DNA from: Tritrichomonas musculus
Taxonomy: Eukaryota > Parabasalia > Tritrichomonadida > Tritrichomonadidae
Reading direction: 5' to 3'
Assembly: GCA_039105265.1 (NCBI GenBank)
Contig: JAPFFF010000001.1
Location: 9,238,001-9,302,000, forward strand
DNA length: 64,000 bases
In this document: positions 18,980 through 28,492 of the stretch, piece after piece
Position numbering within the stretch: the first letter of the stretch is position 1
Layout: each line of letters begins with the position of its first letter
The notes under the pieces: generated by a model
The model's input: only the letters and a program-made list of their open reading frames with translations
Databases searched by the model: none
What the model was told of the DNA's origin: nothing
Translations under genes and position numbers: made by a program

Positions 18980-20707
18980 TTATTTTGTAGCTGCCTTCTT
19001 TGGCAACCTTTCAACAACACCAACAGCAATAGTCATACTTTCATGACGAATAATGAATCTTCCGAGTTGTGGGAAAGATTCGAAAGTTTCGATACAAATT
19101 GGACGGTCAAATTTAATTATGCATTGGACCATCTGTCCTGCTCTCACGAATTTTGGATTCTTTTCCTTCTTTGGACGCAAAACCTCAAGAATCTTTTCGA
19201 AAGACATTTGAACAGTATCTGTATGAATGTGGCAAACTGCTTCAAAACCAGCAGTGATGAACTGTGGTGCTGATGGAGTAAATCTTAATTTAACAATCGC
19301 TTTTTCTGCAACGTTGCAAGGAGAATTTTCTTGGCAGATAACTGAACCGGCGTTAATATCAGCAAGCTCTATACCAGAAAGATGAACTCTGATGTTATCA
19401 CCTGGAACTGCTGTTCTGATTTTTGTTTCATCATCAAAGATACTAGTAATAGTACCTTTTGCACCCGATGGCATAACAACGATTGGAGATCCTTCATGAA
19501 TGACACCTTTTTCTATCTTTCCAAGTGCGAATAAATATTTTGTCTTATATTTATCGATAACTGGCATTCTGAATTTATCGCTTTCATTTCGAGGAGGCGT
19601 TGGGCAAAGATCGAATGCTTCAAATAAAGTTGGACCATCATACCAAGTGCAGTTTGGATCTTTTTCTTTGAGATTTCCACCACCAAGTGCTGCGATTGGA
19701 ATATATACGAATTGCTCTTTCTTAAATCCAATTTCAGTAGTAATAAATGGATTGAATTTTTGAATGATTTCATCATATCGTTTCTTTGACCAATTGACTG
19801 TTGGGTCATCCATCTTGTTGATGGCGCAAATGACAAATCTAACACCAGCAGTTTTGGCAATAAGAAGGTGTTCAGATGTTTGTCCTCCTTTTTCGAAACC
19901 TGATTCAAATTCACCAGTACGGGCTGAAATAACAAGAACTGCAACATCAGCTTGAGCAGCACCACCAATCATTTGAGGTACATATGATCTATGTCCTGGA
20001 GCATCCAAAACTGTATATTTATAAACGTCTGTTTCAAAGTGGGCAACACCTACTTCTTCTGTCTTTCCTTTTTGCCTTTCTGTATCTGCAAGGTCCATAA
20101 CCCATGAATAATACCATGATTGTCTATTCTTTTGTTGAGCTTCTTTTTGATATCTATCAATTGTTCTTTGATCAACAATTCCTGCGTCAAAGAGCAAGTG
20201 ACCACAAAGGGTAGATTTTCCTGCATCAACGTGTCCAATAAAAACAAGGTTGATGGTCTTTTTACGTGATTCATCAAGAACTTCTCCTTTGTAATCTTCT
20301 TCTTCTTCGTTGTCTTCTTCGTCAAGAGTTTCTTGAGAAGAAGATTTGAGACTTACGCTCGATTTATTTTCAGCGAGATTAGCTTTTTCTTCTTTCTTTT
20401 GTGGTTCTGGTTTTTTCTCATCTTTTGGTTCTGGCTTTGGTACGGGTTCAGCTTTTGGCTCTTCTTTTGGCTGTGGTGGTGGAGCTGGTTTTGGTTCAGC
20501 TTTTGGTGGTGGAGCTGGCCTTGGCTCTTGTTTTGGTGGTTCTTCTGGTTTGTCGTTTTTCGGTATAATAATATCTGGTTTATCACCATGACCGCCAAGT
20601 TTAATATCTAATTTTTTGGTTGTTTTAATTTCAATCGTTTTACCACCACTAAGATTGATTTGAAGTCCTGTTGATTTTGCTTTTGGACGCTCAATGTTAA
20701 TACTCAT
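18980..20707 (-). CDS. Eukaryotic release factor 3 (translation termination GTPase)
   Basis: I place the start at the ATG at 20707 (MSINIERPKAK), giving 575 aa; an upstream in-frame ATG at 20746 would add 13 residues. Residues 1-140 form a charged N-domain with a Pro/Lys/Glu-rich section (KPEPPKQEPRPAPPP), comparable to the variable N/M part of Sup35. The GTPase domain starts at Gly158 (GHVDAGKST), with GKTEEVG, DAPGH and NKMDDPTVNW. MIGGAAQADVAVLVISAR and ESGFEKGGQTSEH distinguish eRF3 from EF-1alpha and HBS1. Two beta-barrel domains follow. It works with eRF1 at stop codons. It is convergent with the GSK3-like gene. Confidence 0.93.
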   Translation of the reverse strand: MSINIERPKAKSTGLQINLSGGKTIEIKTTKKLDIKLGGHGDKPDIIIPKNDKPEEPPKQEPRPAPPPKAEPKPAPPPQPKEEPKAEPVPKPEPKDEKKPEPQKKEEKANLAENKSSVSLKSSSQETLDEEDNEEEEDYKGEVLDESRKKTINLVFIGHVDAGKSTLCGHLLFDAGIVDQRTIDRYQKEAQQKNRQSWYYSWVMDLADTERQKGKTEEVGVAHFETDVYKYTVLDAPGHRSYVPQMIGGAAQADVAVLVISARTGEFESGFEKGGQTSEHLLIAKTAGVRFVICAINKMDDPTVNWSKKRYDEIIQKFNPFITTEIGFKKEQFVYIPIAALGGGNLKEKDPNCTWYDGPTLFEAFDLCPTPPRNESDKFRMPVIDKYKTKYLFALGKIEKGVIHEGSPIVVMPSGAKGTITSIFDDETKIRTAVPGDNIRVHLSGIELADINAGSVICQENSPCNVAEKAIVKLRFTPSAPQFITAGFEAVCHIHTDTVQMSFEKILEVLRPKKEKNPKFVRAGQMVQCIIKFDRPICIETFESFPQLGRFIIRHESMTIAVGVVERLPKKAATK

Positions 20708-20749
20708 GAAATTGTAATGGATTGACCAGAAAAAACCGTCATTCAAAAT

Positions 20750-21352
20750 TTTCTTTCAATTTGTGAATCTATTTGAATTTAATTGAATTTTATCATGGTC
20801 GAATAAATTTCTTGTTTTAAAAAACGAATAAGAATTATTTTTTTCTTCTAGATAATGAATATTTGCATGAATATAATCAATAATAAAATGTTTTTTTGAT
20901 TTTATTCTGACTTTTTATTATAATTATCAATATAAAAGCATTATTTGATAGTTTCTATTTTGTGAAAACAATGACATTCATCTCAAAATTTAAATCATTT
21001 AAAAAAAAAAACATAAAAAAAAAATTGTGATTTATTCTCATTTTTTGCAATCATAGGAAAGTATATTATTTTACATTTTAGAATTTTAGACTTATGCTTT
21101 TGACATCTAATGTCTTTTAATTAGTATCTAGTATGATTTTCCTATTTTATTTATGGATCATCAGTGAAACATGTCATACTATTAAATTACTAAATCAGAC
21201 ACACAGAAATTATTGCAAAATGATAATTAGATTATTTTTCACCTGAAGTGCTCAATCTTTTTATTTTCATACTTTTTTCAAAGTATTTATTTTTTTCTAA
21301 ACGTTCGGAAAACCAAAATTTAAGTTTTTGATATTATTTAAATCATTCATTT
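20750..21352. other. Divergent promoter region of eRF3 and a coiled-coil gene
   Basis: About 600 AT-rich bases with no gene. Initiator-like TCATTC/TCATTT occurs at 21343-21352, directly before the ATG at 21353. Confidence 0.5.
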
Positions 21353-23698
21353 ATGAGATCAAAATCACCAAGAACATCAGGACTTCCGATCAAATCATCT
21401 CCTTCTGCAAATTCTCGTTCAAAGTCTGTACCAAATTCAATTAATCAAACGCCAACTAAATCTCCGAAATCTCCTTCACTTATTCGAAACAACAAAAATG
21501 AATCACCATTACAAGGTAATTTTTCTTCGAATTCCAAAATTGAACCAATATTTGATTTTTTCATAAATGAAATAAATTCTAAACAGTTTTTTCCAACTCA
21601 ACGCAAAAAAGAATTATTAGATTTAGCACGTGCTTCAAAGCAAAATGGCAATCGATATACATTGTCACACAAAAAATCTCAAATTATTTCAACACAATTT
21701 TGGAAAACTTGGAATTCTTTTCAAAGTCAGCTTGAGCAAGAACTATTAAAGCAATTGACGCAAAATCAACATTCTGTTTCTCGCAATTTAACATCACTTA
21801 GCGAATCGGTTAACTCAATCAAAGGATCAAAAAAAATCACTGATCTTCAAGATAAAACAAATGAAATAGTTGAAAAAGGGAATAATCTCCCCGATAATAT
21901 TGAAGGAATTTCATCTTTAATTAACGAATTTAAGCAATTTCAAACTGATATTGTTCGTAATGAATCTGTTTCAAAGCAACAAACATTAAAATATAAATTT
22001 ACATCAACAATATCTCAAATATTAACACTTCTCAAAAGTATTAAAGATATTATGTTATGCCAAATCAAAGTCGAAGGCCAGTTCGAAAGCAGTTTTTCGA
22101 TCCTTGAGGCAGAAATTCCTCAAAATATTAAGGAAAAAGAGGAAATTAATCAAGGCTCTTTCTCTTTCAGAAAGACAACTCCAACGCCGACAAAAACTAA
22201 TATTAAGTCAAAAATAAGACCATCACCATCTTCTAAATCAATATCTTCATCAAAGTCAACACCAATTAAATACAAAAGCGATATAGATTCTGATGATTTT
22301 GAAAATGAATTAGATATAAATAATAAAAGGCAAATACCAAATGAAGCTGGAAACAAAAAGGAGAAAGGACAGGTTAGTTATTCCAACGATCTTAAAAATT
22401 CAAAGAATGCAGCTATTGAAGCGAAAAAAGGATCATTTATGCAATCTATTAACGAAAAATCAAAATTACAGAGTCAATTTCAACGTTCCTTGATATCAGA
22501 ATCATCAAAAAATAATAACAACAAAAATACCAACGAGAATCTTAAAAACAATAGTGAAATTAACCAAAAAAATGGAACTTTATCTTATTCAATTTTTAAA
22601 AACAATAGAAAACCTGTCCAGTTTGATTCTCAGTTTGATTCAATTGCAGATTTATATGCCCAAAAACGCTTTCTGACATATGAAAATTATAAACTAAATG
22701 CAATATGCGAGTCGTACTTAAGAAGAATATCTGGATCAAATCAAGATTCAGATTTATCAATGGGAGATTTATACAAACAGAATTATGAACTCAGAAAAGA
22801 AAGATTTAAATATGACGAACAACTATTTGATATAAAAATTGATATTCTTCATGCAAACCAAATTTTGCAACGTGCAACTCTTCGACCCTCGTTGCTGTTG
22901 CCATCCGCCCCTGATAATATATCTTTCACAAGCGACGATATCAACCAACTCAGAAAAGATTACATATCAACATTTCAAGCGAACAATGATGCTCGATCTG
23001 AGATGAATTCGATGAAAGAGAAATATGAAGAATTCGAAAGGAACTATATTCGACTAATGAAACAAAAATGTGAATCAACAGAATTAAATGAAAAAAACTT
23101 AGGAAACATTCTTGATGACCTTAAAAAAATAAAAATTGAATATAGAGCTCAAATGACAAAATTACTTCTCAATCAAACGAAAGCTCAAAACGACGCAATT
23201 CAAAAACTCAAAATTAAAACAAACAAATCAATTCTTAGGTTAAAGACTAAAGCAGACAACGATATATTAGCGATCGAAACACAACAACCATCATCTAATC
23301 AATCTAATGAACAAATAAATCAAATCAAAAAGAATTTACAAAAGAATCAACAAAAAATTACCAAAAATGAAATCAATGAACTTACTGAAATTAATCATTC
23401 ATTGTTAAAGTGGATTTCACAGATAAAAACACAAAGCGTTGATCTTGCTACAAATATGCAATCACTTATTATCCAATACGAAATAATGCAAAAGAAGGCA
23501 GCAAATAATGAATACGATATTAATTCAGCATTTAAAGAAGAAATAAGAAAAGCTCGTGAAAGGAATCAATCATTAAAAGAACTATTGGAAACATCATTTC
23601 AAGAATTATCCCAGATAGATATCGTCTTAGGTGGCTCAGAAGATAATATTTCAGTGGAACAAAGACTTCAATCAATTATATCAAAAATAGCTATTTGA
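21353..23698 (+). CDS. Long coiled-coil protein with Ser/Pro-rich basic N-terminus
   Basis: The protein has 781 aa and no family I recognise. Residues 1-60 are basic and Ser/Pro-rich (SKSPRTSGLPIKSSPS, TPTKSPKSPS), resembling proline-directed kinase target regions and microtubule-binding tails. A first helical part spans about 75-250; a low-complexity Ser/Asn/Lys linker covers about 265-420; from about 440 to the end the protein is nearly continuous heptad-like coiled coil (YEEFERNYIRLMKQKCES, INEIRKARERNQSLKELLE). A cytoskeletal or basal-body role would fit the neighbouring CFAP58 gene but is inference only. Confidence 0.65.
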   Translation: MRSKSPRTSGLPIKSSPSANSRSKSVPNSINQTPTKSPKSPSLIRNNKNESPLQGNFSSNSKIEPIFDFFINEINSKQFFPTQRKKELLDLARASKQNGNRYTLSHKKSQIISTQFWKTWNSFQSQLEQELLKQLTQNQHSVSRNLTSLSESVNSIKGSKKITDLQDKTNEIVEKGNNLPDNIEGISSLINEFKQFQTDIVRNESVSKQQTLKYKFTSTISQILTLLKSIKDIMLCQIKVEGQFESSFSILEAEIPQNIKEKEEINQGSFSFRKTTPTPTKTNIKSKIRPSPSSKSISSSKSTPIKYKSDIDSDDFENELDINNKRQIPNEAGNKKEKGQVSYSNDLKNSKNAAIEAKKGSFMQSINEKSKLQSQFQRSLISESSKNNNNKNTNENLKNNSEINQKNGTLSYSIFKNNRKPVQFDSQFDSIADLYAQKRFLTYENYKLNAICESYLRRISGSNQDSDLSMGDLYKQNYELRKERFKYDEQLFDIKIDILHANQILQRATLRPSLLLPSAPDNISFTSDDINQLRKDYISTFQANNDARSEMNSMKEKYEEFERNYIRLMKQKCESTELNEKNLGNILDDLKKIKIEYRAQMTKLLLNQTKAQNDAIQKLKIKTNKSILRLKTKADNDILAIETQQPSSNQSNEQINQIKKNLQKNQQKITKNEINELTEINHSLLKWISQIKTQSVDLATNMQSLIIQYEIMQKKAANNEYDINSAFKEEIRKARERNQSLKELLETSFQELSQIDIVLGGSEDNISVEQRLQSIISKIAI

Positions 23699-24232
23699 TT
23701 TCATATCACTTTGATTATTTCTTTTACTATATTTTTTTATGAGATAATCTCATAAAATAATAACAAAAGTGGAGGAATCATTATTTTGAGTTTCTTCAAA
23801 AAATCATTTCATGTATAATTGTTATTTAAATATTTAATCAAGTATCTGCAAATATATCTCATATCCATTATACAAAAACTGAGACAGCTAAGTATGGAAT
23901 TTGAATCTAAGATTTAATTTTTATTGGAGGCTGTTGTTATTAAAATAAATAAATATTTACATACGGGCAATGCAATAAATTGAATCCAATATTTTTAATG
24001 AGTATATTAATAAATAATCTCCTAAAAATTGATTTAACATCTTTTAAGCAACTATTTTATTGCTATTATAAATATTAATATAGTTTGTGCATTCCAAAAT
24101 ACACCTATAATGATTTGAAAATTGAACGAAATTTGCTCGTTATTATCGTTATTAAAATTTTCTGAGAAAATTTTAATTTCAATTGGACGATAAATTAAAA
24201 TTACGATATATTTATAACGGATTGCCCACAGT
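23699..24232. other. AT-rich spacer between two coiled-coil genes
   Basis: No gene, RNA or repeat recognised; it contains the 3' end of the upstream gene and the promoter of the CFAP58 gene. Confidence 0.5.
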
Positions 24233-27200
24233 ATGGACGAGAAGGAAAAAGACCCTCTCGATCCCGATAATGATTTAGAAATATGTGAGGAAATGGAAAA
24301 AAATTTTGCAAAAATCGTTTCTGAACTTGTTCGTGATCGTTCATTAGATCGATTTCGAAAAGAATATGAAATGCTTCATACAGCCCTTACTCAATCACAC
24401 GAACATAATAAAGTTCTTATAGAAAAATGCCGCGCTTTGAATCAAGATATTGTTGCAAATGCAAATAAAATTTCGTCAGTTCTTTTACTTTCGCAAAACG
24501 ATCAACGAACAATTGCAGGACTTCGTCGAGAATTTGAACGTGCATGGCTTCTTGTTCAAAATTCGCAAGAACGTGAAAGCCATAGCGAAGAAGTAATTTT
24601 TAATTTAAATCAAGAGATTACAAATCTTAAATTCCTTATTGAAAGCGCAAATTCATCAAACCAATCAAAAATTGGTGATGAAGTACAAATTTCAATGCAA
24701 GATGCACAGAACGCAGTTAATTCGATTAAATCTGATTTACAAATTCAACAGCAACAATCAGCTGCTTTATGCGAGAAACTTGAAAAAACAGTAACAGAAA
24801 CAAATAAGATGGAAAATGAAACGATTTCTTTGAAACAAGAATTTGACAAACTCTCAGAAGAAGATAAAATTGTAAGTGAAGAATTAGAAAAAGTTTCAAA
24901 AAGTAGAATCGAAATATTGGATTCATGCTTTAAAGGATCAGAAGATATAAAAAACGAAACAACTCGTGTAAGCAACATTAAACTTGATATCAAAAAAGAA
25001 AAAAACAAAATTCGAAAGAGAAAGAGAACAATAATTCAATGCAACAAAGATAAAGAGATGTTAAATGAACTAACGGCTAACGTACGAGTTAAGCTTGGCC
25101 ACCTTAATGAAAGGCTATCGGACGCACAAGCTCTCACAGAAGGAACTCGTTCTCGGATCAAAAATAAAACATGCGTATTACAAGATCAAGAAGATGAAAT
25201 GAACAAACTCAAAAAGGATTTACAGGAAATAATGTCTGAACATATTAACATAGTTGATGAACTAAACGAATCAAAACAATATAAGAAAAATATCATTGAA
25301 GAAAAAGAAAAAGCTTTTTTTAAGCTTAAAGATCTTAGACATCAAGAATTAATTCTCAATTCCAAGATTAATTCAGTATTATTAAAAATCAGAAAAAGTG
25401 ATATCGATGTTTCCCAATCATCAAATGAAAATCGATCAATTCAACAAAAAGTTAAATTTGAAGAAGCTGCAACAAAACAAGCAGAATCACAAATACATTT
25501 AATTGAAAGTAACTTTACCCAGCTAAAAAGCATAGAGCAAGAAAAAAAGAAACGAGCAGCCGACTATATGTCAGATATTAATAAATTTAACTCAAATAAA
25601 TATTTTCAAGATTCACAAACAGCTAATGTTATAGATAACTTGTCAGAGCTTAAAAAACAAATTGAAATTTCTGATATGAAATTGAAACAAAAAGATTTTG
25701 AAAACAAAAATCAACTAGCAATCATCAAAACTACTCAAGAAGAAAGAGATAAGATTATAAAAGAAGTACAACTTTGTGTGAAAGAAAATGAAGAAATCAA
25801 CAGCCAGATTAAAAGCCAAGCAGCTGTTTTGCATAAATTGAAAGAGGACGTTCGTGTGAAAGATGAAGAATGTGTTTTATTACACATTTCATATAAAAAA
25901 ACTACCAAATTATTAAGAGATCTTGCAATAAAGAAGGTTGAATATGAAAATAACTTAAAAGAAATTACAGAAAAAGAAAAAGACTTTTTTTATAAAGTCC
26001 AGTGCTCTAATCACATACTTGACCAAGCTAACAAAGATATTGAGAACGGAAAATTTGAACTTGATAATATAATTCAACAAAATCGTGATATCGTTAAACA
26101 ATTTGAAACAAAAAAGAAAGAAAGTGATGCTGTTCTCGAAAAAAATCGCGTTTTACAATCTTTAATTCGTATCGGTGGTCACAAATATAATCAAATTATT
26201 ACCAAAGTCGAAGAATTAAAACAGGATTTATCCGTTCAAATTGATAAAATGAACAAACTTTCCCTACTTTTAAGGGGACAGAATGCAGCTCGATACGAAA
26301 TTCGCCGTCTTGAAAAAGAGATTATTCATGCTCAAGGTAAAATCAAAGCAATGGAAGAAGAATTCGAAGCTCCTCGAAATGTCCATCGATGGCATCTTCT
26401 TAAATCATCAGATCCTGTTCAATATGAGTATGTGATGATGAGGATTCATCTTTTAAATGATATCACAAATTCAATTGCAATGGCAAAAAAAGTTAAATTA
26501 GTTGAAAATGCTTTACGCGAAAAACTTATTCATATTAGAAAATTATTTAAGAGTTCTTATGGAGGAAATTATGATGATGAATTCAATACCTTAAATTTAA
26601 TATTAAAAGAAAAGAAGAAACAGTTAAAAACAATGGAAGATCAATTACAAGTTAAAAGGCCACAAGTTGAACATGAAAAAAGTAATATTGATGATATTCG
26701 ATCAATGCTTCGTGATTCAAAAATTGATATATCTGAAAAACAGAAGAAAATAAATCAAAAGAAACAGGAACAAATGATACAAGAAATCGAAAGACCTGAA
26801 TTCGTTCGACCTCCTAAATATGAACCAACTAAACGTGCTCCAGGAAGGTTTATGGGCGGTGGTTTTGAAGTAGGTAAAGTTGTTAATGATTTGAGCTTTG
26901 CTCCCAAACCTCCTCAAGCTTCAAAAGAAAGTTCTTCTTCTCGACCCCGAAAGAAGCGTCATGTAAATTTATCAGAAAAAGAAAATAACTTTTTATTTGA
27001 TATACCAGAAATTAGACTTAAAAAGACCAAAAAGAAAACGGCGCTAGAAAGGATGAACGCGGTTCTTGTTCCTTCATCATCTGCATCAACAAATGCATCA
27101 ACAGGTTCCTCATTATCAGTATCTTCATCATCATCATTAAAAAAGAAAACAACTAAAAAAGGAAAAAATAATAAAAATTATCAAAATTCAAATTGGGCAC

Positions 27201-27262
27201 CTTCACATCAAAATTCTAGTAGGAGACACTTTATTGCAAAGATGCAAAATGATTGTTTGTAA
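24233..27262 (+). CDS. CFAP58: Cilia- and flagella-associated protein 58 (CFAP58/CCDC147)
   Basis: The protein has 1009 aa (human CFAP58 is about 870), almost all coiled coil. The diagnostic C-terminal part is present: LLRGQNAARYEIRRLEKEI, then EEFEAPRNVHRWHLLKSSDP (around residue 715), and later KEKKKQLKTMEDQLQVKRPQV. CFAP58 shows the same order, with NVHRWRKLEGSDP and KEKTKQMKAM. It is an axoneme- and manchette-associated protein required for flagellum structure. A C-terminal extension of about 130 residues (FVRPPKYEPTKRAPGRFMGG, then Ser- and Lys-rich) is not in the human protein. Its presence indicates a flagellated organism. Confidence 0.85.
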   Translation: MDEKEKDPLDPDNDLEICEEMEKNFAKIVSELVRDRSLDRFRKEYEMLHTALTQSHEHNKVLIEKCRALNQDIVANANKISSVLLLSQNDQRTIAGLRREFERAWLLVQNSQERESHSEEVIFNLNQEITNLKFLIESANSSNQSKIGDEVQISMQDAQNAVNSIKSDLQIQQQQSAALCEKLEKTVTETNKMENETISLKQEFDKLSEEDKIVSEELEKVSKSRIEILDSCFKGSEDIKNETTRVSNIKLDIKKEKNKIRKRKRTIIQCNKDKEMLNELTANVRVKLGHLNERLSDAQALTEGTRSRIKNKTCVLQDQEDEMNKLKKDLQEIMSEHINIVDELNESKQYKKNIIEEKEKAFFKLKDLRHQELILNSKINSVLLKIRKSDIDVSQSSNENRSIQQKVKFEEAATKQAESQIHLIESNFTQLKSIEQEKKKRAADYMSDINKFNSNKYFQDSQTANVIDNLSELKKQIEISDMKLKQKDFENKNQLAIIKTTQEERDKIIKEVQLCVKENEEINSQIKSQAAVLHKLKEDVRVKDEECVLLHISYKKTTKLLRDLAIKKVEYENNLKEITEKEKDFFYKVQCSNHILDQANKDIENGKFELDNIIQQNRDIVKQFETKKKESDAVLEKNRVLQSLIRIGGHKYNQIITKVEELKQDLSVQIDKMNKLSLLLRGQNAARYEIRRLEKEIIHAQGKIKAMEEEFEAPRNVHRWHLLKSSDPVQYEYVMMRIHLLNDITNSIAMAKKVKLVENALREKLIHIRKLFKSSYGGNYDDEFNTLNLILKEKKKQLKTMEDQLQVKRPQVEHEKSNIDDIRSMLRDSKIDISEKQKKINQKKQEQMIQEIERPEFVRPPKYEPTKRAPGRFMGGGFEVGKVVNDLSFAPKPPQASKESSSSRPRKKRHVNLSEKENNFLFDIPEIRLKKTKKKTALERMNAVLVPSSSASTNASTGSSLSVSSSSSLKKKTTKKGKNNKNYQNSNWAPSHQNSSRRHFIAKMQNDCL

Positions 27263-27675
27263 TTAAATGTTTATATTAATATTATTTTATCAATCTTTTT
27301 CTTTTCACACCATTTTAAAAATATTATGGCTATTAAATTAATGAAACAAAAGATTAAAATTTTAAAAATCAGGTTTTTCTCCGAAAATTTGCATTTTTCC
27401 AGCAGATTTCCAATAGTCATATAATAATAAAAACATATTAAATAAAAAGAAAGATGATAAATAAAAAATCAGCTGGAAAATATAATATTTTTTTATTTCT
27501 TTTTTTTTGAATATCGATCAATAAATTTTTATTTCAAATATTGAAAGAATTTTATTTTATGCTTTGAAAAATTGTAATAAAATATATACAATTTTCTTTT
27601 ATAAAATTTTTAAAATTATAAAAAAATTTAAATTAAATAGTATTGAATTTTTATCATATCATTTTTATTTTTAAA
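27263..27675. other. Intergenic spacer with initiator-like site
   Basis: AT-rich, no gene. TCATTTTT at 27659-27666 precedes the ATG at 27676 by about ten bases and supports that ATG over the more upstream in-frame one at 27643. Confidence 0.5.
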
Positions 27676-28299
27676 ATGTCAGTAATCTCATTCCGTGTTG
27701 TTTCAATTGATCTTAAAGATTCGACACTTCATAATATTAATCAAAACAATCTTGTAAGACTAAATGTTACACAGAGACCAAATCATGATACTGAAGAATA
27801 CCTTCTTAAAAATGCTAGCTGTTTAAACAACATAAATCATGAATTTGTCATCCAAGATCCAACAAATAAAGTTGAAAGATTAACATTGACAGTTCGTTCA
27901 GTCTTGAAAAAAACATCAGTTGCTAGCATATTCAATTTAGAAGATGATAAACCAAAAATGAGAAAACCAAAAGATCGTTCAGTTGATCATTACATTCAAG
28001 GATGCAAAGAAAATCGTGAAGGATATGTTGAATGCGAATATGTCGAACCTAAGCACTCGTTAATTGGATATTGCACAGTTAATGTTAAAGAATTAGAAAT
28101 GGGCGTCAACAACACCCTTCGTATTGAACTTTTAACAAGAGGAGTTGTACAAGTTGCAGGCTTTGTCAATTTAGAAGTTTATACTTGGAATAATCCATCA
28201 AGAATTTCCCAACAGAAAGTTTCTCAAACAAATAACGAACCAATCATGTTTGTTGATCCTGGATGCCCAACAACAAATTCACAAGCTTTTGTATTCTAA
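27676..28299 (+). CDS. Small C2-like domain protein of unknown function
   Basis: From the preferred ATG at 27676 the protein has 207 aa (MSVISFRVVSIDLKD). An upstream in-frame ATG would add 11 hydrophobic residues, but an initiator-like TCATTTTT lies between the two, favouring the shorter form. The fold looks beta-rich: an N-terminal strand pair, a VERLTLTVRSVLKK strand and a C-terminal IGYCTVNVKELEMGVNNTLRIELL...VAGFVNLEVYTW pattern that resembles the last strands of a C2 domain. The calcium-binding aspartates of classical C2 domains are not evident. Function unknown. Confidence 0.6.
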   Translation: MSVISFRVVSIDLKDSTLHNINQNNLVRLNVTQRPNHDTEEYLLKNASCLNNINHEFVIQDPTNKVERLTLTVRSVLKKTSVASIFNLEDDKPKMRKPKDRSVDHYIQGCKENREGYVECEYVEPKHSLIGYCTVNVKELEMGVNNTLRIELLTRGVVQVAGFVNLEVYTWNNPSRISQQKVSQTNNEPIMFVDPGCPTTNSQAFVF

Positions 28300-28411
28300 T
28301 TGTTTTTTTTTTTTATTTTTTAATAAATAGATTTTGATGATATCATTTTCTATTATTTTTTAGAAAGGATTTTTTGAATAAAAAATTTTGGGAGACCAAT
28401 TACAAAAGTTT

Positions 28412-28466
28412 TCAAAAAGTTCTTTTGGTGAATTTTTAATCAATCAAAAAGTTCTTTTGGTGAATT
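28412..28466 (+). promoter_or_regulatory. Duplicated 23-bp upstream element of the E1 gene
   Basis: A 23-base sequence beginning TCAAAAAGTTCTTTTGGTGA occurs at 28412-28434 and again at 28444-28466 (32-base period), ending 26 bases before the E1 start codon. An initiator-like TCATTT follows at 28475. The CAAAAAGTT core resembles the TGAAAAAGTT element upstream of five other genes here. Confidence 0.5.
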
Positions 28467-28492
28467 AGATATTATCATTTTATTAATTTTTA

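Noticed and set aside
20333-20611. Trp/Phe-rich and Gly/Phe-rich frames opposite eRF3
   Set aside because: Antisense shadow of the Pro/Lys/Glu-rich eRF3 N-domain.
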